The notes under the pieces are model-generated. The model did no database searches, was not told the DNA's origin, and saw only the letters and a program-made list of their open reading frames with translations. Both the position numbers and the translations under genes were made by a program. A stretch of 7,665 nucleotides of DNA from Candidatus Micrarchaeota archaeon CG08_land_8_20_14_0_20_59_11 (lineage in GTDB: Archaea > Micrarchaeota > Micrarchaeia > Norongarragalinales > Norongarragalinaceae), in the NCBI GenBank assembly GCA_002763345.1, contig PEXZ01000001.1:1-7665 (forward strand), read 5' to 3'. Positions 6,024 to 7,665 of the stretch are shown piece after piece. Each line of letters begins with the position of its first letter. The stretch's first letter is position 1.

Positions 6024-6202
6024 CGGAGCGATATCGCGCCTGCTGGGCAGGACTCGGCGGCGCGTTTGCAGTCGCATTTGGCGCAGCCAGCGGCGTTCTT
6101 CACGCGGGATTTCCCGTCCGCTCCCATCTCGAAGACGTCTGGGCATATGCTGGCGCACAAACCGCATCCTATGCACTTTTTCTTATCCACCGAAGGTTTC
6201 AT
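6020..6202 (-). CDS. [4Fe-4S] ferredoxin, single cluster
   Basis: A 60-residue ferredoxin that carries one electron at a time between cytosolic oxidoreductases. The cluster cysteines are C10, C13 and C16 in CIGCGLC, plus C52 in ESCPAGAI. This is the pattern of Pyrococcus/Thermotoga-type monocluster ferredoxins, in which C20 (followed by Pro) and C40 can form a disulfide. Two further cysteines, C43 and C45, sit in the CAKCDCK stretch where the second cluster has been lost. Its length is typical. Its stop TAA overlaps the convergent SSB stop TAA in the shared TTAA at 6020-6023. Possible TATA elements lie at 6225-6232 (leaderless spacing) and 6212-6219. Redox partners are not in the window. Confidence 0.92.
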   Translation of the reverse strand: MKPSVDKKKCIGCGLCASICPDVFEMGADGKSRVKNAAGCAKCDCKRAAESCPAGAISLR

Positions 6203-6211
6203 AAAAATACA

Positions 6212-6219
6212 GATAAATA
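6212..6219 (+). promoter_or_regulatory. TATA box of the tRNA-Gln gene
   Basis: GATAAATA is centred about 27-29 bases before the first base of the tRNA (6245), so transcription would start at or a couple of bases before the mature 5' end. The same A/T-rich gap (6203-6244) must also serve the divergent ferredoxin gene. Confidence 0.5.
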
Positions 6220-6244
6220 CGCCCGTTAATAACTTTTAGCGGAA

Positions 6245-6375
6245 AGCCCCGTCGTCTAGTGGTCAAGGATATGGGCCTCTGGATGCGTCCCTTGTTTGAC
6301 GCGCGCCAAAGCGCGCGTCGTGTAAGGCGGCGCAGGAGGAAGCCTAGGACGGCAGTTCGAATCTGCCCGGGGCTA
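6245..6375 (+). tRNA. tRNA-Gln (anticodon CTG) with a 58-nt intron
   Basis: The acceptor stem AGCCCCG (6245-6251) pairs perfectly with CGGGGCT (6368-6374), and the discriminator is A6375. The D stem is GTCT/GGAT. The anticodon stem TGGGC (6272-6276) pairs with GCCTA (6342-6346). The loop reads C-T-C-T-G-G-A after splicing, giving anticodon CTG (6279-6281), which reads CAG. The T arm is GGCAG-TTCGAAT-CTGCC. CCA is not encoded. The A1-U72 pair is the known identity feature of archaeal tRNA-Gln, used by the GatDE amidotransferase on Glu-tRNA-Gln. The intron lies at the canonical 37/38 site, and the variable loop has only four bases. The gene has its own TATA box. Confidence 0.95.
6283..6340 (+). 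other. tRNA-Gln intron with canonical BHB, 58 nt
   Basis: The exon CTCT (6277-6280) pairs with intron GGAG (6335-6338) as the 4-bp central helix. The bulges are GG/A (6281-6283) and GA/A (6339-6341). The anticodon stem is the outer helix, and TGCG/CGCA (6284-6287 with 6331-6334) is the inner helix. Cutting in each bulge leaves exactly a seven-base anticodon loop. The intron interior carries a perfect 9-bp GC-rich hairpin, GACGCGCGC/GCGCGCGTC (6298-6306 with 6311-6319), with a CAAA loop. Confidence 0.93.
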
Positions 6376-6376
6376 T

Positions 6377-6465
6377 GTGATGATAAGAGGTATTGCTGAG
6401 GGCCTTGTCGGATGCTGCATCGGCAGCATCATGCAAAGCTCGATGAACTGAAGAGAGTCATCTGA
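6377..6465 (+). ncRNA. Candidate C/D box methylation guide RNA, co-transcribed with tRNA-Gln
   Basis: One base after the tRNA 3' end comes a perfect C box, GTGATGA (6377-6383). A 12-nt guide-length spacer leads to D' box CTGA (6396-6399). A C'-like TCGATGA follows (6440-6446), then about 15 nt and a D box CTGA (6462-6465). The D'-C' interval is unusually long (about 40 nt) and holds a perfect 8-bp hairpin, GATGCTGC/GCAGCATC (6411-6418 with 6423-6430, loop ATCG). Archaeal C/D sRNAs guide 2'-O-methylation of rRNA or tRNA, and tRNA-sRNA dicistrons are known in archaea. No target was identified by eye, the C' box is imperfect, and CTGA occurs often by chance, so confidence is limited. Confidence 0.42.
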
Positions 6466-6470
6466 AAAGA

Positions 6471-6478
6471 TTTATATT
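6471..6478 (+). promoter_or_regulatory. TATA box, leaderless-type promoter
   Basis: TTTATATT is centred about 27 bases upstream of ATG 6501, and there is no Shine-Dalgarno between, so the mRNA probably begins at the start codon. It lies immediately after the candidate guide RNA's D box. Confidence 0.6.
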
Positions 6479-6500
6479 CCTCTCCGCGCTGCTCTCTGCG

Positions 6501-6878
6501 ATGGCGAACAGGGAACTCATCGACTACGCGAAGAAATGCCTCGACGACGGATTCGGCGAGGCGGCGATACGCAAGGCGTGCGCCGACGCCGGCTGGAAGG
6601 ACGAGGAGGTAACGGAAGCCTTCAGGATAATGAAAGCTGGCGGGGAGAAGAAGGAGGAAGGCGCCGCGGCTGTTTCTTCCCCCGGCGCGTCAAAAGCGGG
6701 CTTCCTGCCGCAGTTGAAATTCAAGCTCCCCAAGTGGAACTGGGCAATATGGGGCGCAATAGCGCTTGTTCTCATCGCGCTTCTGCTCGTCGCGTTCGCC
6801 TTCGCGACGTGCAAGCAGTACTCCGCGGAAGCGGGGCTGCTTCCGCTCGAAGGCCCGAAGTGCTGGATAATCGGGTGA
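6501..6878 (+). CDS. Small single-pass membrane protein with N-terminal helical (UBA-like) domain
   Basis: A 125-residue protein of unknown function. Residues 1-45 form a compact three-helix pattern (ELIDYAKKCLDDGFGEAAIRK..., then AGWKDEEVTEAFRIM). The spaced GF and GW turns recall UBA-like or SHOCT-like short helical domains seen on many archaeal membrane proteins. Residues 46-80 are a flexible Lys/Glu/Ala/Pro-rich linker. Residues 81-102 form one transmembrane helix (WAIWGAIALVLIALLLVAFAFA), followed by a short tail with C104 and C121. The positive residues before the helix suggest the N-terminus is cytoplasmic and the short tail outside. The start is fixed by the TATA spacing. The next gene begins 6 bases after the stop, so the two are probably co-translated and may act together. 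Confidence 0.85.
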   Translation: MANRELIDYAKKCLDDGFGEAAIRKACADAGWKDEEVTEAFRIMKAGGEKKEEGAAAVSSPGASKAGFLPQLKFKLPKWNWAIWGAIALVLIALLLVAFAFATCKQYSAEAGLLPLEGPKCWIIG

Positions 6879-6879
6879 G
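6874..6879 (+). promoter_or_regulatory. Shine-Dalgarno overlapping the upstream stop codon
   Basis: GGTGAG contains the upstream gene's stop TGA (6876-6878) and lies five bases before TTG 6885. It supports TTG as the start of the channel-like gene and suggests re-initiation by ribosomes finishing the upstream gene. Confidence 0.5.
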
Positions 6880-6884
6880 CGCTC

Positions 6885-7665
6885 TTGGGTGCTCATGCTA
6901 CCTTTGAAAATGCGGGAACGCCGTCATGGAGGAGGTATGCGCCGTTCCTCCTCGTGCTGGTTTGCGTCTTCATGCTTTCGGTCGCCAATTTCGTGATAAT
7001 CGAAAAGAAGGCGGTCGGCGACGCGGTTCTGGAAACCGCGTGCACGTCGCTGTACGTGGACTGTAGCGCCTCTGCGAGCATGAGCACGAAGGCGATACAC
7101 GTTCTGCTCGGGCTGACGACGATGGTGGTGATAGTGTTTCTCGTGTCGGAGGGCGTGCAGTTCTTCGTCAAAAACGAGCTTGGTGGTGGGAAAATGGCAA
7201 GGAAAATCGCTTCGATGCGCAACCATATGGTGATATGCGGGTACGGCGCGCTCGGCAAAACAATCGGGAACGTGCTCGAGGACAAGAAGGTGCCCTACGT
7301 CGTCGTGGACGTGGACAAGCGCGTGTGCGATGCGCTCGCCGAACGGGGGATACCGTGCATCGAAGGCGACGCGCTCGACGTGGCGGTGCTCGAGAAGGCG
7401 GGCGTGCGCAGGGCGAAGCGCGTCGTGGCGGCGCTCAACAGCGACAGCGCCAACGTATTTCTCACGCTCACCGTCAAGGACATCACACCCGGCATCGAGA
7501 TCGCGACGCGCGCCTACACGGAGGACGCCGTGAGCAAACTGCACCGCGCCGGCGCGGACGTCATCGTGATGCCCGACGTAATCGGCGGCATGGAGATGGC
7601 GCGCGAAATCCTGAACCTGAAGGAGAGTTTCGTGCAGAAGCTGCTGAGCGTGCAGAGAAAAAGAA
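6885..7665 (+). CDS. Two-TM RCK (TrkA-N) channel-like protein, 3' end outside window
   Basis: The visible 260 residues match the plan of MthK-type ligand-gated potassium channels. TM1 is about 18-39, then comes a 28-residue extracytoplasmic loop, TM2 about 68-86, a short linker, then an RCK/TrkA-N Rossmann domain. That domain begins HMVICGYGALGK (about 112-123, GxGxxG) with the acidic end VVVDVD. EGDALDVAVLEKAGV, then GADVIVMPDVIGG and ESFVQKLLSVQ, correspond to MthK's RCK and its C-terminal hinge. The loop lacks any TVGYG-type selectivity filter and any clear pore helix, but has C53 and C60. It may be a degenerate channel, a nucleotide- or ion-sensing membrane protein, or a pore completed by a partner. 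The frame opens after the TGA at 6876; TTG 6885 is the only start before TM1, as the next in-frame ATG (6972) falls inside it. Confidence 0.87.
   Translation, partial: MGAHATFENAGTPSWRRYAPFLLVLVCVFMLSVANFVIIEKKAVGDAVLETACTSLYVDCSASASMSTKAIHVLLGLTTMVVIVFLVSEGVQFFVKNELGGGKMARKIASMRNHMVICGYGALGKTIGNVLEDKKVPYVVVDVDKRVCDALAERGIPCIEGDALDVAVLEKAGVRRAKRVVAALNSDSANVFLTLTVKDITPGIEIATRAYTEDAVSKLHRAGADVIVMPDVIGGMEMAREILNLKESFVQKLLSVQRKR

Noticed and set aside
6411..6430. Perfect 8-bp hairpin as a tRNA terminator
   Set aside because: No U-tract follows it, and it lies inside the candidate guide RNA.
6928..6996. GGAGGAGGT directly before ATG 6937
   Set aside because: No spacing between the motif and the ATG, and that frame stops after 19 codons. 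The sequence is in-frame coding for the RCK protein (W-R-R-Y).
6924..7544. Long minus-strand frame opposite the RCK gene
   Set aside because: His/Arg-rich shadow frame. The plus strand encodes a recognisable Rossmann RCK domain.

Overview
The window looks archaeal. The 16S rRNA has archaeal signature stretches. Both its 16S gene and its tRNA-Gln gene carry introns bounded by bulge-helix-bulge (BHB) motifs, which the archaeal tRNA-splicing endonuclease recognises. Several genes have a TATA box about 27 nt upstream of the start codon, as in leaderless archaeal mRNAs. The single-stranded DNA-binding protein and the methyltransferase are also of archaeal/eukaryal type. The compact layout (4-27 nt overlaps, intron-bearing RNA genes, an odd 16S) would suit a DPANN-like archaeon, but I cannot assign a lineage from sequence alone.

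Layout. Positions 1-1852, minus strand: the 5' two thirds of a 16S rRNA gene running off the left edge. It is split by a 755-nt intron (263-1017) encoding a two-motif LAGLIDADG homing endonuclease, and carries an unusual A/U-rich expansion near helix 16 (about 1385-1475). Positions 1853-2075: rRNA leader and TATA promoter. About 2080-2260: no convincing gene, only a terminator-like hairpin. Positions 2292-3061, plus strand: two unrecognised, translationally coupled genes with a leaderless-type promoter. Positions 5662-3035, minus strand: a tightly overlapping operon of M42 aminopeptidase, M24 Xaa-Pro peptidase and a Bud23-like rRNA methyltransferase. Positions 5739-6023, plus: an OB-fold SSB divergent from that operon. 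Positions 6202-6020, minus: a small [4Fe-4S] ferredoxin sharing its stop bases with the SSB gene. Positions 6245-6375, plus: tRNA-Gln(CUG) with a 58-nt intron, followed within 2 nt by a candidate C/D box guide RNA (6377-6465). Positions 6501-7665, plus: a small single-pass membrane protein and a two-TM RCK channel-like protein that runs off the right edge.

How it fits together. Much of the window concerns RNA and its maturation: a 16S gene that must be spliced by BHB endonuclease and ligase, an intron-containing tRNA needing the same machinery, a candidate methylation guide RNA, and a likely small-subunit rRNA methyltransferase. The most striking structure is the 16S intron. Its two ends fold into an extended helix leading into a textbook BHB, and the last codons and stop codon of the endonuclease are part of that RNA structure.
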